Part shown: one piece after another, positions 11,399-23,800 of the stretch
Position numbering within the stretch: the first letter of the stretch is position 1
Layout of the letters: the number at the start of each line of letters is the position of its first letter
Assembly (NCBI GenBank): GCA_016630955.3
Contig: CM049990.2
Span: forward strand, 186,001-250,000
Source of the DNA: Didymella arachidicola
Lineage: Eukaryota > Ascomycota > Dothideomycetes > Pleosporales > Didymellaceae
DNA length: 64,000 nt
Reading direction: 5' to 3'
Position numbers and translations under genes: made by a program
The notes under the pieces: model-generated
Seen by the model: the letters and a program-made list of their open reading frames with translations, nothing else
What the model was told of the DNA's origin: nothing
Databases searched by the model: none

Positions 11399-13390
11399 AT
11401 GCGTTACTCCATCGCCGCCTCCAGCCTTCTCGGCCTTGCCATTGCCGCTCCTCAAAACATTGATATCAATGCTGCGTTGGCTGTCCCTACTCCCTCAATT
11501 CTGGGTCCGAACGTTGAAGACACGAAATCTGCCCAGTCTACATACAACCCTGTTGCCGCTGCTTCTGCTGCTGTGGTTGAAAGCGAGGGTGCGATCCTGA
11601 AGCGTGACCAAGCACACGACTTACACATTGCTGCAACGAGAAAGCGTAATGCTTGTGATACACAGCCTGTTGGGTAAGAAGCTCATAAGAACATGGATCG
11701 CATTCATCTGACTTTCCCACAGTAACGGCCCTACCATCTCACCTGACACCGCCGCGGCATTTTCCTCATCTGCTGAGTTGAGTGGAACCGCTCGCACTGC
11801 TAGTACTCCATCTGGCTACCAGCAGGCGTTCGTAGATCAGAGCGGAAGCTCCCAGCAGATTGGCTACTTGACCTATAAGACGTACCAGACTTACGATGTT
11901 CAGGGCTGTGCTGATGCCTGCGATGGGGAGAAGTACTGCCTTGGCTTTAATATCTACTTTGAACGGGATCCATCTCTTGAGCCAGGGCCTAATTGCCCTA
12001 ACCCCTCTTCTACTACTAACATTAAGTGTAACCTATATGGATACCCTGTTGCAGCTAAAGCTGCCACGAATACGGGTCAGTGGCGTCAGGACTTCCAAGT
12101 CGTAATTGCTGGCAGCAACGGCTATACCAAAACCAACAAAGCCCTACCAAACATACAGGATTTCAAAGCTCCAACTAGCCTACCAGCGACTATCAACGCG
12201 CCTCTGGACAACGGTTATGATACCTATGCTGGCATGCGCCTTTTCAACGACAATCCATTCGACCCAGCACTGTGTGCTGCTGCATGCGAATCCCAAACAG
12301 AATACGCTACAACACATCCAGACTCGGAAGGCCATTACAAGCCTTGCAACTTCTTCACTACCTACATCCTCACTCAGAATGGGGTCCCTCTTGGCACTTA
12401 CTGCGCCTTCTACACACGGTCTTGGGACTCCAGCTACGCCACCAATACGGGTTACTATTATGGCGACGATAAGTACGAGGTAATGGACGTTGGCTCGTAT
12501 GAGATCACCAGTCCTAACACCGGAGGAAATGGAAGCCCTTCTTCATCGCCTTCGCCGTCGCCTTCTCCATCGCCTTCTCCATCGACTTCGTCGTCGCAAT
12601 CGCCATCGCCCTCCGCCATCGATGCTCCTCCATCCCCTAGCCCAACTCCCACCTCGACGATTACCACATCCTCAACCGAGGTCCTTAGCTCTACACTCCT
12701 TTTGTCGACTGACTCTGCGTCTCTTACGTCATAGAGCTCGAGCGTCGTCTCAACTTCAAGTAGTGTGTCATCAATCGACCCTTCAACCTCCGCTGCTGTC
12801 AGCACACCATCCGTCACTCCTACTCCAACGAACCTTCTCGCAGACGCAGGCTTTGAAGAGACTGCTACAGCATCCGTTCCTTGGACGACCAAGTTTGCGA
12901 TTCCGACGTCACTAGTCCAATACAACTTCATGACGTCCTCCTCAGTCTCCGAACCGCACAGCGGGTCGCAATCAGGCTCTATAACCTACGCCGCGAACAC
13001 AGCTTCTTATCAGACCTGGTTCAACCAGCCGGTAACCTTAAAGGCTAACGCTGCCTACACCTTCTCAGCCGTACGTTTGGATCCTCTAAGCTTGCATTTG
13101 GAAATGAAACTAACACAATCCAATTATAGTACCTCAAGTACAGCATTGATGCATCGGTACCTCCCACCTGTAACATCTTCTTCTACTTGGCCGACTCCAC
13201 TGGTGGGAGCGACATTCGGATCTTCTCTTCCATTCCCCCCAACACTCTTGGCAAGAATTGGAAACAAGTTACAGCAAATATTGTGAATGATGCTACAGTC
13301 TCTGGCACGTTCAACATCAGACTAACGTGCTCCACTCCAAGGGCCAGACAAACTTACTATTTCGACGACATTTCACTGGTAGCTGCTTAA
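11399..13390 (+). CDS. Secreted apple-like / carbohydrate-binding-module protein, interrupted by an in-frame TAG
   Basis: Exon 1 (11399-11673) carries a signal peptide (MRYSIAASSLLGLAIAAP) and a propeptide ending in dibasic Kex2-like sites (LKR, RKR). The intron is 11674-11722. Exon 2 holds two Cys-rich modules of the fungal apple/PAN-like type (GCADACDGEKYCLGFN; CAAACESQ...CNFF...CAFYTRSW), then a Ser/Pro repeat linker (SPSPSPSP). A TAG at 12732-12734 follows, after which the same frame continues through a Ser/Thr linker into a jelly-roll CBM-like module (NLLADAGFEETAT...) across intron 13071-13129 (branch ACTAAC) to TAA at 13390. Two readings fit: a nonsense mutation leaving a truncated 410-aa protein, or removal of a 54-nt in-phase intron 12681-12734 with weak donor GTCCTT, CTGAC branch and ATAG acceptor. 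The likely place of action is the cell wall or extracellular polysaccharide. Confidence 0.7.
12541..12612 (+). repeat. Low-complexity Ser-Pro coding repeat
   Basis: Tandem TCGCCTTCT-like units coding for alternating Ser and Pro; a linker in the apple-like protein. Such units expand and contract easily. Confidence 0.85.
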
Positions 13391-14039
13391 GGCACCTTAC
13401 AGGCTGGAAATCAGTACAATATTAGGCGGATAATGATAGATCTTATTGGCTTAGCATTTAGACCCGGGAGACATTAGAGGACGCCTTCGACTGGCAAGCC
13501 GACCTACCTCTCTAATCGCATAATTTCAACTATCGAGCAACCGCATGCTATCTAATTAGTGATTACTTTGCGTAGGCTGTGCTATATTCATGGCTTAACA
13601 AAAGCTAAGAAACACACGTGCGTCTAACAATAGGCGTGCATGACTTCAAGAGGGTGAACAGTGATGGGATTGTGAAACGGAGTTGCTACGAGCAGTCTCT
13701 CACCCTGTACGATAGAGTATGGGCTGGGTACGGCATTCCCTCGAAGAAGACCATTCAACTACGCGTGAATGTTGCCACACAGTTCCGAGGTAGGTGCGTT
13801 CGAGAGCAGGCTCGTATTATCTTCCGTTCAGCGATGACAAAAAGCCGCACAAGCACGCACAACGGCAGGACCTTGATTTTGTCACAGGAGCTGGCAGAGC
13901 CCGGAACTAGGAGTGAAAGACGTAAGAGGGAGTGAGAGAATAGTAAATATTTAATACACTGCAGAAAGCAGAAAAGACGTTATTACAGGCCGTTCCCCTA
14001 TGGTATCTAGTACTGTATGTTTTTGCAGTTGATTCTGAG
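13391..14039. other. Intergenic region between convergent genes
   Basis: 3' UTRs of two converging genes. A/T-richer than its neighbours, with no ORF or RNA gene I can support. Confidence 0.5.
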
Positions 14040-14650
14040 CTAAAGCTCCATGTTCACCTGTTCTACTTCTTCATCCGCACTTTCACAGACGGCTTTCAAG
14101 TCTTCGTCGGCTACCTTCTCGCAGGGGAACAAGCAATTCAACCTTCGCTCCTGCCTAGGGTCAGCTCATGGTTAGTCTCAGCCACGGTTGTGTACTGTAC
14201 CCTTATCTCGGCACTGCCTTTCCAAATCCCAGCACTGCAACTTGCCCTAGTCCACTTCCCAGATTCACCCCTTCTTCGCCAGAAGGACTGCGTACTCCAC
14301 TCTGCCTCACCAACTTTAAATGCCAAGTCATCGCCTCGGATGTGAGTTACTATGAGGTCCTTGTCGTCAAGCAGTCCTGTCACCGCAAAGGCATGGCTGT
14401 CATCAAGGCGTGTGTAGCTGTTGAACCTTGTTGCTGGCCGTTGTGCAGCCACATCCACTGTGATATCGTTGGAGTGATCTCGTATAGTTTTAAGCCGTAT
14501 ATAGTTGACGGAATCTTGTTGTCGGTGCCAGAGTGTGAATGTGCATGAACCGTCCGGATAAGGACGGTTTCCGGAAGGTCGTGCAGCTGAGAGCGGGATA
14601 TGTTCTGCGACTGTAAAAGCAACAAGTGCGAGGGACGTTACGATAAGCAT
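14040..14650 (-). CDS. Small secreted cysteine-containing protein, function unknown
   Basis: Two exons (14201-14650 and 14040-14150) give 186 aa. The start at 14650 was chosen because it places a signal peptide first (MLIVTSLALVAFTVAEH). The 50-nt intron 14151-14200 has donor GTACAG, branch ACTAAC and acceptor GGCAG. Without splicing the frame stops eight codons past the acceptor site. With splicing the protein gains a Cys-containing acidic C terminus (LNCLFPCEK...VNMEL). The mature part has five cysteines and the motif GSCTFTLWHRQ near its N terminus. No enzyme motif is seen. The size, secretion and presence of a decayed relic at 10322 would suit an effector-like or lineage-variable extracellular protein, but that is inference. 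Confidence 0.75.
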
Positions 14651-15562
14651 CCTGGAGTCGGGAGTGTCTGTGGCTGCAGGTTTCAGGTATGTGCAGAATG
14701 ATGCATGCTTCGACGATGTGCGGCTGAGTACCTGCTTGGTCATGTGAAGGTGCACGCGGGGTTGGAGCTAGTCGACAGCCGCCTACGTCAGGGCATCGCA
14801 AAGTCTTACATTTGTCTCTCGGCTCCATCGGAATTTCCTCACAAAGAATCGGAGGAGCCTGAAGGGACTGGGTGGCACTGGTGGGTTGACGCTTCTGCAG
14901 TCGTTCCAATTTATGGGTCTCAGATGACGTCCCTCTCTGATCGTCACCCACCTGGGCACGCTTGGAAGTACCTACAAGCGAAAGACACAAGCACGGCAGG
15001 CAGTTCGCTCGGATTAGCATCAAACATTATCATCAGAAGCAACAATATGCGATCGTCACTACCTCTTTTGTCAGACAGGCCGCGAGACGGTTAACCCGTA
15101 CCGGCCGGCGTCATGAGCGTCGTTGCCTTTTCGACCTAGTGTGCGGAAAAAGGAAGAAACACCGGCTCCCCTTCTTTCGGTCTGCCTCTTTCCTGTCTTC
15201 GTCCGTGAACAATATGGGAACAGATGTCGGCGGTACGGACTCGCAAGTGACCGACGTGGCTCTCACTCGGGGTAAAGTTGGCGTCAACAAAGACTAATGG
15301 CTTCAGCTTGATTAGCTTTCAGACATCAGCACTTGGACTGGTCGTCTGTATCAAGCCACATTACCTTGATAGATCGCTGCATCACTCAACAGCCCTATTC
15401 AGGTTGCGATTGCCGTGCTATACGCTTCTCGTGCATGGACATGGAGTTTGGTACCGAGAGTCGTCTCAGTATAATGTCACTCAACATCCCTTCCTCCTTC
15501 CATTGCATCTTAAAAGAACAATCACCAAAGTCCTCAGTATACCCAAATCAACCACAGTCACC
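14651..15562. other. Intergenic region between divergent secreted-protein and MFS genes
   Basis: Shared upstream region of 0.9 kb. The overlapping ORFs here have no motif. No clear TATA element. Confidence 0.5.
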
Positions 15563-17406
15563 ATGAAAATACCGGATGGAGTCAGCACGCCGACATCGTT
15601 CTGTGAACTTTGCCCTTCGGGTGCACGAGCCTTCCATCCTCCACCGCCGTTCGATACGGAGAGCGGACTCTCCTCCAAAACACCATCACAGAACAACAGT
15701 TCGACAGCTCTTTCACGATGTGAAAGATCAAACACGCCCAAAAAGGAGCCGGAATCATCCATGAGCATGTCCCAGCTCGTGATCTTCATTTTAATAACAT
15801 GTGCCTCGCAACTGCTGTCTCTTGGTGCGATGAACCAGACTGTAGCACCTGTCATGATACTTGCTCGCTACTTCAAGATGCAGAACTATGGAGAATTAAG
15901 CTGGTTCTCGGCGGCCTATAGTATGAGCGTTGGGACGTTCATATTGCCTGCAGGTAAGCAGATTCCCCCTTGTGCATGTCTTGTTCAACGAAAGAGTAAA
16001 CAATTGGGTCTGATAATCCAACAGGGCGTTTGGGTGACATGTACGGGCACAAGCGAGTCTATCTCTTTGGCTGGCTCTGGTTCTCTGTCTGGAGCTTAAT
16101 CACGGGGTTCTCCTACGCGTCAACTTCTATCGTCTTTAGCACACTGAGAGCACTCCAGGGCATTGGTGGATACTTCTACCCATGCACTATACCTCACGCT
16201 GACTTGGCACAGGTCCCGCTCTACTTATACCAAATGCCATCGCACTCATTGGCCGTAATCTGCCCGTAGGCCAACAGCGGATGATCGGCTTTGCATGCTT
16301 CGGCGCCTGCGGACCATTGGGCGCCACTCTAGGTGCTCTCTTCTCGGCACTGGTTGCTCAGCACTGGTGGTGGCCTTGCAACTTCTGGATTCTGGCAGTT
16401 GTCGCTCTCATCGTCATGGGACTTGCATATATTGTGCTACCTGGCGATGACCTGCGCGGTACTGAAAAGACATACGTTCGACCTAGCTTTGACTGGATGG
16501 GGACCTGGACAGGTGTGACAGGGTTAATACTCGTCAACTTTGCCCTGAATCAAGCTCCGTTGGTCTTATGGACCACATCGTACATCGGCGTCACCCTCGG
16601 TGTCGGTATACTTCTACTAATCGCGTTTGTGTTCGTCGAACTTAGAGCATCCGATCCCCTAGTACCAACCAGAGGACTCTCTTGCGACGCAGTCTTTGCT
16701 TTGACCTGCATTGTTGCAGGCTGGGCATCCCATGGGTACGTGGATTCCAACGCTTCAACCTGCTCTATTAACAGCTGCTAGTATCTGGGCATATAACCTC
16801 TACCTCTTCCTTGAGCATCTTCGCGACCAGTCCGCTCTGCTAACATCCGCGCAAACTTCGCCTGTCGCTCTCACCGGGCTCATCTTCGCCTTCTCCACCG
16901 TATACCTCATCCGCCATCTCGGCGTATCATATGTCATGTTCCTCTCCATGTTTTTCTTCGCCGTCGGCGCCCTACTCCTCGCCACAATGCCACTTTACCA
17001 GACGTACTGGGCACAAACTTTTGTCTCCGTACTCGTAATGCCTGGTGCCATGAACCTCAGCTACCCGGCAGCCAACATGCTCATGTCAATGGCCTTTCCA
17101 AAAGAAAAACAGGGTGTCTCTGCGAGTCTAGCCAGCACAGTTGTCAACTACAGCATATCAGCTGGATTGGGCTTTGCAGGAAGCATCGACCGATATACAA
17201 CGGAAGGAGAGGCTGATCGTCGTGGCATCAATGTCATAGACAGGTCCATGTGGACAACGGACGCTCATGCGGTCGAAGTCCGACTCTTGGGGTTGCGGTC
17301 GTCGCTTTGGTTCGCGGCTGGTTTAGGAGGCCTGGGCATGTGCATTGCGGGCGCGTTTATTGCTGTGACAGAGAAGAAGAGGAGAGCAGAAGTTCGTCAG
17401 AACTGA
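15563..17406 (+). CDS. Major facilitator superfamily efflux transporter (DHA2 / aminotriazole-resistance type)
   Basis: Four exons (15563-15953, 16025-16165, 16213-16735, 16782-17406) encode 559 aa. A hydrophilic cytosolic N terminus of about 70 residues precedes the membrane part, which has many hydrophobic segments consistent with the 14-helix DHA2 family. MFS motif A is present as GRLGDMYGHKR across the first splice, and LRALQGIGPALLIPNAIALI (motif C-like Gly/Pro helix start) forms only when the 47-nt intron 16166-16212 is removed. The family exports drugs, toxins or metabolites by proton antiport at the plasma membrane; the closest style is ATR1-like. No biosynthetic cluster genes are adjacent, so the substrate is unknown. 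The start at 15563 has an excellent context (TCACCATGA). Confidence 0.88.
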
Positions 17407-19666
17407 GAAGAAGCACGTCATTTTGATGCAGAGCATGGGGCTGTCGCTGAGATCAGCGAAGGGAGGCATGTTTCAGGACTGCACCTGAAGGGCGAGATCA
17501 AGCGCAGGCCGAGGTGAGAAGGGAGTAGTGCTGCTCGTCGGTTCGAGAAATGACAAAAGGTCACAGCGAAGTGATGAATGTTGGGCTTGTACCTGTCTCT
17601 GTTCTTTTCATGTGGCCGAAGAATACCTTATACTATACTTTCAGATGTTTTCGAGTCTTAGTACTTCCCCTTGAACTAGCTGCTTAAGTCATGAATCCGC
17701 TTGCAAAACAATGACATGAGCGCTCGTAACAACTGGCAGTCCTGACTGTGTGTGCATGAGAGTCCAGATGGTAAGCCACATTCCACCGTACTTCCGCTCT
17801 AACACTACGACAGCCCCTAAATTCTAACATCCCGTCTTACATTACTATGCTGCGACTCTTTGAACAAAAGCTTGTGAGCGAGAAATGGACGCTGGCTCGT
17901 CGTGGCCCCGACCTCACGGGGAGATGCATTACTGACACCAATATGGATAGACGCAAGATGACAAGGCGCGGAGCTCCAGACTAGCTACGTATGACCCGTA
18001 TTCAGGACTGGGGGAGGCTGTCGGATTGTCTCAGGTGTCCTTATCTTCCGTGGGCAATGGGAGAAAGGTTGCAGTGTCTCTTAGGCAAGGACGGGTACCT
18101 GATTAAGATGGAAGCTCGCAATATCTGCAGCTTTCACAGCTAGACAGTGTTGAGGGAACTGATAGGAGCCAGCAGGGCTTGGTGAGAGGGTGTTCGATGG
18201 TAGGCTGTTCGTTATCGTGCTTTCCTTTTTCGGCATCGAAGTAAATCATCTTGCACAAATGCGAATGAAGGAAAAGTGACTCGGTAAACATCGTTGTATT
18301 GATTGACCCACCTCTTCGCGTGCTCCAGTTGTCATCTAGGTCTGCAGTCGTGTACATGGTGAAAGGGAGCAACTGTGAACCTGATCGTATATGCTCATGT
18401 TGATATCCTGGAGGCAAAGGTCCACCTTTAGGCTTCAGCCAAGAGTTCTAACTCGAATGCAGAGTCCTATGTCACTCTCGAATCAGACGCAGCTCGAAAA
18501 CAGTACGATTCCTACGCGGTGATTAATAGCGACAATCTGGTGCTCTTCAAAGCTACTTGCAATAAGACGAAGCAGCCTGCGTACTCATCGCGCCTTCCCT
18601 TTGCATCTTCCAGACAACCACATCGGCAGCTTCACCAACTACAAACTCTCTGCCAGTAAATCAGCAGTACTTACTAGCTCTCAAGTCCACATTGCTGTTT
18701 CTGCTGATAATACCCGCACCGCCATCTGACGAACAAGGCGCAACCTCCCTTCCAAAACCATCCGCGCACTAACCCAATCAAGCCTCACCGTCTTCACCAC
18801 CACCCGCATTTTCTTACGTCCGCCCTCCCGTCCTCAAAAGCTCCGCACCAATGCTCACCTCAAGCTTCTCGGACGCGTTCGTAGCGGTGAGCGGGACCCT
18901 GCGCCGCCCTCGGCCTAGACTAGGTGTAGGAAAGGCATCCCTTGCTTTGTATCCTCGGCTTGGTGAAGCTTCGGCGTTATCAAAGGAAGGGGAGGGATCC
19001 CGTGGGCCGTGGTCCTGCAGTGTGCTCCTCCAGGGTGCTAGATGGGGTAGGGACAAAGAGATGAGCGTTGCGGGCCGGAAGAGGCAAGCTGCAGGACCGT
19101 GATAGTGTTGGTGTAGATGTGACATGCAAGGCGTGTGGATGCGCGGTGCTTACGAGCAACGTTGAACAGTCAGCTGAGGAAGGCACGTTTTACTTGCGTC
19201 TCACTGATTAACAAGGTTTCACGAAAGAAGAGGGTGCGTTCACACTGATAATCATTCACTACATATTCGCACACGTGCTGTCTTTGTCTTACAAAACCGC
19301 AAGGAAACTTTAGAGATCGCCACCAAACGTGGGTAGATAGATACGAACAAGAACAATATTATGAAAAGCAAACGCCTCTCTGGGCAGCTTTTTGTCTGCT
19401 CGCCAGTCTTGCAAGGAGGATAAGGAAATCAATAACCGCTTCGCTATTGTGATGGCCCCAGGTCCCGCCCGCAGGGTATCAAAGAAGAGCGACCCGGGGC
19501 TGGGGCTAGCCACTCGACGGAAGAAGGTGGAACTGTTGTGATGGCGCGGCATGAAGGATGTCCACAACGCCGGAGAATGACATGGTGATGCCCGTCATAA
19601 GAACATACAACCCGTAAACCAAAGCAAATTCAAAATGTTTTGTTTGCTCCCGCAGCAACCATTGCA
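17407..19666. other. Intergenic region
   Basis: 2.26 kb between the convergent MFS and G-alpha genes. Only short motif-free ORFs (longest about 104 codons at 18103-18417, minus). Neither RNA genes nor repeats recognised. Confidence 0.55.
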
Positions 19667-20880
19667 TTATATCAGACCGCACAGTCGGAGGTTCTCCTGG
19701 ATAATGATGTCTTGAAAGCGTTAGTGAACGGGCCTATAAAACGAATGTTGACTTGACATACCATTTACCGCAGCCATGACGAAACGGATCTGCATTGTGT
19801 CTGTTGCGCACGTGAAATGGGTGTAGATCTGTTTTGTCTCGTGCTGGTTGAGCGAGACGAATCGGTTGAGAATGTAGTCGCAGGCGGCGGCGTAGTCTGG
19901 GCCACCCTCGTAGTCGGGGAAGTAGTTCTTCATGGGGCTGACGGGCAGCTTCTCCTTGAATCTGTCGATCTTGTTCAGAAACAGAATGATCGATGTCTTG
20001 ACAAACCACCTCGAGTTGCAGATGGAGTCGAATAGTGTGAGGGCTTCCTGCATACGGTTGACGGTCTCATCTTCGAACAGCAGCTGGTCGTATTCCGAGA
20101 TGGCGACCAGGAAGAGGATCGTGGTGACGTTCTCGAAGCAGTGGATCCACTTCTTTCGCTCGGATCGCTGACCACCGACGTCGAACATGCGGTAGGTCAG
20201 GTCGCCAATGATGAAGGTGGTCTCGGTAATACCAGTGGTCTTGACACGCGAGCGGAGTACATCCTGGTCGTTGGGAATGTAGTCGGGGGCGGCGATGCGG
20301 TCGATCGAGTCGAAGTAGCTGCGACTATTAGCATGCAATTGGTCAAGTGGCCGTTCAGGAGCGCTCACTATTTGGCAGAGTCGTTGAGCTGGTACTCGCG
20401 CGAGCGCTGGAAGCACTGCTGGACACCGGCATCCTTCCACAGGACCGAGATGGCGTTGCCGACCTCCGGGGGCAGACTGTCGCCCTCGATCTGTGCGGGC
20501 TGCATGAAGATGGTCTGGACGTGGTACTCGGCACGCTGGTCGTCGAGCGGCAGCTCCAGCGACTCCATGGCCTCGAGGATAACGCGCATCGACTGGACCG
20601 TGTTGCTGAAAATGATCTCCTTGAAGGACTCGCGCTCGTCGCGGGAGTAGCCGCCCTCATGGATCAGCTTCATCTGCTTGAGAATTGTCGACTTGCCGGA
20701 TTCACCAGCACCTGCGGCGTGTTAGAGGGCAGTGGTGCAGGGAGCGGCGCGGCGCTACTGACCGAGCAGCAGCATCTTGATCTCGTTGCGCTGCATCATC
20801 TTGTCGCGCTTGAGCTGGTTCTCGATCTCCTCGTTCCTCTGCTTCCCCTCTTTCTCCTCTGTGCTCATTCCGCAACCCAT
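19667..20880 (-). CDS. gna1: Heterotrimeric G-protein alpha subunit, fungal group I (GNA-1/FadA/CPG-1 type)
   Basis: Four exons (20763-20880, 20369-20711, 19762-20318, 19667-19710) give exactly 353 aa, the usual length for this group. The N terminus MGCGMS has the Gly2/Cys3 lipidation signal. GAGESGKST (P-loop, residues 40-48) is assembled across intron 1, followed by switch [20 protein letters not shown] and TCATDT guanine-recognition motifs. The last 44-nt exon supplies [14 protein letters not shown], with the CGLI terminus of the Gi-like class (pertussis-toxin-type cysteine). It couples pheromone and nutrient receptors to cAMP and MAPK signalling at the plasma membrane, controlling growth, conidiation, mating and virulence in known species. 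Introns are 43-51 nt; intron 2 carries a TGCTAAT branch. Confidence 0.97.
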
Positions 20881-23800
20881 GATGGCGAGTGGATGTGGTG
20901 TGTATTAGGAAAAGGTACTAGAGATGTTCCGTCGAGAGGCCGGCCAATACGGAAATCTGGGCGGTGTCAGCGGGCGGCGATGGCATAGGCGGCGACGGCG
21001 GCAGCGCAGCGTGACGGGAGGGCAGTGAAGGCAGCATGCAGGTGGGCGTGAATGGGGGTGCTGTTTGCTCACTCTGCTCAGTGCAGACTGCGTGCCTTGG
21101 CGGGCAGGAGCGAGCGGTGCAGCAGCCGAAGGAGAGGAGAGGACGGCGATAATGGCAGCAGAGGGCTTGCAGTGCAGCGTACCTATTATTACAACGAGAG
21201 TGGCCGCGTCAAACAGACTCAGGCGCTGCAGATGGATGCAGCAGGCGGATGGGGCCGGAGGGAGTGACGGGAGAAGGGTGTGGCAGGTGTGGCAGGTGAA
21301 GGGATGGATGGCTGGGACGAAAGGCGAGGCTCGCTTCGCTCCGGCGAGGTGTCTCAGGGCAGCTGCAAGGCCGGTCGGGGGTGGAGACACTCAGACGGCT
21401 GGGGGCTCTCAACTCGCGGATCGTCGAGTGTCGCAGGCAGCGGCGGGCGGTTGCACACGAGAGGCTGCACGGCGAGGACGTGGTGAGATGGACTACAGAG
21501 AGAGCACACGCAGGCGACGCAGCAGACAACAGACAGCAGACTGAAGGCCCGGCAGCGACGAGGCTTTAGATGGCACTGCGAAAGGAGACGCGCTACGCCC
21601 AAAGGAAACGGATGCCATGCTCAAACGAAGGCGACGCCAGAGCTTGGCGCAGTTACGGCTTCACTAATGGACGGGGGGCGGGCCACCCTGTAGACCCTCG
21701 CGGACGCTGTCTGATTGTGTGCAGTGGACTTGTGGGCTGCTGGCGGACAGGGTGGGCCAGGTCGGCGCTGCCCTGCCCTTGTGCGGCGTGTGCTGCGACC
21801 GCAACAACTCTACGAGCAACGAGACAACTCTGCGAGATGGCTGCCTGTAGTTAGGCGCAGAAGAAAAACGAGGTCCGCTGGTTCGTCCGCTGCAATGGGA
21901 CTGCGGCTGGAAGCGCGCTGCTCGTTCGCCCGTCGCCGCCTTCACCACAGTCCGCCAGACGCACGCCGCCGACCCTGAGCCTTTGCTCGCCACCCGTTGC
22001 CTCTCTGTCGCACCTGTTCGACATGGTTGTGCTGTGCAGCCTGTGCTACAGACTGTCTGCAGCCACTGGATGCAACTCCCGTTCCGCTCAGCGCAGTCAA
22101 GCTCAGCTAGCAGCTCTTCTAGAAGCCCCTCGAGAGATTTAGGGGCCCAGCAAACAAGCATGAGAGGCCTGAGCCGGCACTGCGTATGCGAGATTTGAAA
22201 CGCAGAACCACCCGCCTGCACGGTCCCTCGTCTCTGTCACTGTTCACATTTTGATGCACCACGAACGTCCCTGCTGCAGCCGCTGTCTGCTGTCTCTTGT
22301 CTCTTCTGCTGTCCCTCCTGCTGTCCCTCCTGCCGTCCCTCGTCCACCTGCAGCTTGTGCCTCGCGAGCCGTTTCAGCGCTGCAGAGCATGCCCTCCATC
22401 CATGCTCCATGCCCCTCGACCCGGCATCGTTCATCAAATCTGACCCAGTTGACCATGACTGCCGTTCATTGGCTCTAGTCACTGATCAGGTAAGTCGCTG
22501 CGGCAGGTGACTCGCCAAACCCCCGTCTTGATCGCGTCTTCATCTCCTCGACTCATGCTCCCCATTGCATCATTGGCCAATCACAGCACGATCTCGTTTG
22601 CCTTCTCCTTTTTTTTTCTACACCGCAGTAAGAGCGCACTGGATGATGATGCGCGAGTGTACTCGCTACTCCGCAGGCACACGGCATTTCCACGGTGATC
22701 TACAAGAGCTTGGATGCAGTTCGTGTGACAGAAGAAGCTCAAGAACATCTACTCACATATGCTGCACACGGTTCACTGCTAATGCTCCTGTCACATTAAA
22801 CACGGTCGTCTCTGCATTGCTTGCAGCTGGACTGACAATTCCGCCAGCGAGTGGATCGACGGCGCGGATGCATTTGGTAAATGCCCCGGTCAGAGCCTTC
22901 TTCAGGGCTTGTGCCGACGTTATCACGACGTCTCGCCACCTCTCGCCGCGGGACCTTGCGTCGCTGCTAGGGTTGCGAGTCAAGAAGCGGAAAGATCGTC
23001 GGCAAGCACGTGGAGGCATTGACCAGCAATGAAAGTATGATGAACGACGACGACGAGGCTGCAAGCACACTGTACACATTGACCATGACCTTGACGTCGA
23101 AAGCGACGATCGAGAAGACCAGTAAAAGGGGGCTAGCAATTCCCGTCCACGAAGTCGAGCGCATGTCCTTAATACCACGCGAAAGACACCAAACCCAGGT
23201 TTGGACTCAATTGATAACACCACGGAGGCAGCTGCTAGTTATTTCGAAACTCTCGCATTCAGGCTCTCCTTCCATATTATTCGGTAGTCGGCATATCATC
23301 TGCTCAGAACTCGGCACCGAAGGACACTCTGGAGTAGCCATCAGCTCTAGCACAGCGTCGGTTGTCGCACTATCGGCTTGACGGGTGCACACGTTCCATG
23401 TGCTCAACGGTGTCTCGGCTTGCTTGTCTCTCTATGTCACCTCTGTTATTCTTCACAGTAGGCGATGGGCTGTGTTCTTGAGTAGACCACTACTCTTACG
23501 CGGGCATTGCATTCAAAACAACCTCTGAAGATGGCGTGACGACGGCGACTCTTGCCAACACAAAACTAGCAAGATATGAACGAGATCGAACAATCATGGA
23601 ACATTCCTCGTTACTCCAGCATGCTGTACTTCCAACAGCTGCACGCTGTCACGAGTCTTGTCTGGTAGAACGCGGTACCGTACAGCAACAGGTAGCCGAA
23701 ATGCTATTTTCAGCATTGTGTTACCTTCCACATGCATCAGCGAAGATTGAGCTGCACACGGAAGACTGCACAGCTGCGCACAACACACCGAACGACATAA

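Noticed and set aside
14138..14755. 205-aa unspliced reading of the secreted-protein gene
   Set aside because: The extra N-terminal residues bury the signal peptide, and the 3' end reads into an intron with perfect donor, branch and acceptor; the spliced 186-aa model is better.
22753..23223. 156-codon minus-strand frame in the G-alpha upstream region
   Set aside because: Low-complexity Arg/Ser composition, opposite-strand ORFs of similar length, no motif.
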